Of a stretch of DNA of 13,802 nt, positions 13,482-13,802 are shown piece after piece (the stretch's first letter is position 1; each line of letters opens with the position of its first letter). The notes beneath the pieces are model-generated. The model had not been told where the DNA came from. It worked only from the letters and a program-made list of their open reading frames with translations, and did no database searches. Origin of the DNA: CAYXOX01 sp964466745 (GTDB lineage: Bacteria; Pseudomonadota; Alphaproteobacteria; Rhodobacterales; Rhodobacteraceae). The DNA is taken from contig CAYXOX010000074.1 of assembly GCA_964466745.1 (NCBI GenBank), forward strand, positions 1-13,802. The letters run 5' to 3'. The translations under genes and the position numbers were made by a program.

Positions 13482-13802
13482 TCAGGCCTTCGTGACGTCG
13501 GGCGCATCCACCGCCTTCATGCCCACCACGTGGTAGCCCGCATCGACGTGGTGGACCTCTCCCGTCACCGCGCTGCCGAGATCGGAGAGCAGGTAGAGCG
13601 CCGAGTTGCCCACTTCCTCCTGGGTCACGGTGCGGCGCAGCGGGGCGTTCAGCTCGTTCCACTTCATGATGTAGCGGAAATCGCCGATGCCGGACGCGGC
13701 CAGCGTCTTGATCGTGCCCGCCGAGATCGCGTTGACGCGGATGCCGTCCTTGCCCAGATCCTCGGCGAGATACCGCACCGAGGCCTCCAGCGCGGCCTTG
13801 GC
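13482..13802 (-). CDS. fabI: Enoyl-[acyl-carrier-protein] reductase FabI, C-terminal part (runs off the right edge)
   Basis: Reduces enoyl-ACP with NAD(P)H in the last step of each fatty-acid elongation round. The 106 visible residues begin AKAALEASVRYLAEDLG; the Lys at position 2 corresponds to the catalytic Lys of the Y-x6-K motif (Lys163 in E. coli), so about the last 40% of the protein is present. RVNAISAGTIKTLAASGI is the FabI substrate-loop signature, and GNSALYLLSDLGSAVTGEVHHVDAGYHVVGM the conserved end. The stop is TGA at 13484-13482. The catalytic Tyr and the nucleotide-binding glycines are outside the window. Rhodobacteraceae can hold two FabI copies; which one this is cannot be told. 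Confidence 0.96.
   Translation of the reverse strand, partial: AKAALEASVRYLAEDLGKDGIRVNAISAGTIKTLAASGIGDFRYIMKWNELNAPLRRTVTQEEVGNSALYLLSDLGSAVTGEVHHVDAGYHVVGMKAVDAPDVTKA

Noticed and set aside
11252..13495. Plus-strand open frame of 747 codons antisense to ppiD start, the aminotransferase gene and gpt
   Set aside because: It crosses three clear genes and their terminator hairpins, has no recognisable domain and shows the composition of a shadow frame.

Overview
The window is a very GC-rich (well above 70% by eye) core chromosomal segment of an alphaproteobacterium, most likely a member of the Rhodobacteraceae. The support is the gene order gltX-comEC-lexA-moeA-moaC-trpC-trpD, a YibQ-type deacetylase next to the trp genes, the Rhodobacteraceae-like ComEC and PpiD sequences, and a LexA operator of the alphaproteobacterial GTTC-N7-GTTC type. 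A run of ten N at 9769-9778 shows that this is a draft assembly. I see no tRNA, rRNA, insertion sequence, prophage or CRISPR array.

Layout, left to right. Bases 1-664 (-) are the N-terminal half of glutamyl-tRNA synthetase (gltX). Divergent from it, 736-2829 (+) is comEC, a DNA-uptake channel. A 479-base non-coding stretch (2830-3308) separates comEC from the convergent lexA (3309-4010, -), the SOS repressor, which has its own promoter overlapped by a LexA box. Upstream on the same strand runs a tight operon, trpD-trpC-moaC-moeA (7677 down to 4092), with overlapping or nearly abutting genes; it joins two steps of tryptophan synthesis to two steps of molybdenum cofactor synthesis. Divergent from trpD, 7948-9369 (+) is a membrane-anchored YibQ-type divergent polysaccharide deacetylase with a long Ala/Pro linker. 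Convergent with it is ppiD (9535-11388, -), a periplasmic folding factor that contains the assembly gap. Further upstream on the minus strand are a class I/II aminotransferase (11513-12700), xanthine phosphoribosyltransferase gpt (12782-13285) and the C-terminal third of enoyl-ACP reductase fabI (13482-13802, running off the window).

Most of this is housekeeping. The points that stand out are: (1) trpE and trpG are absent from a locus that in Rhodobacter sphaeroides reads trpE-yibQ-trpGDC, although the flanking genes remain; (2) a textbook self-regulating SOS operator/promoter lies at the end of a trp/moa operon; (3) the YibQ homologue has lost the usual catalytic histidine positions and probably starts at TTG; (4) ComEC has no metallo-beta-lactamase HxHxDH motif; (5) several intergenic regions carry GC-rich perfect hairpins without a T tract. 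I found no convincing new multi-gene system.
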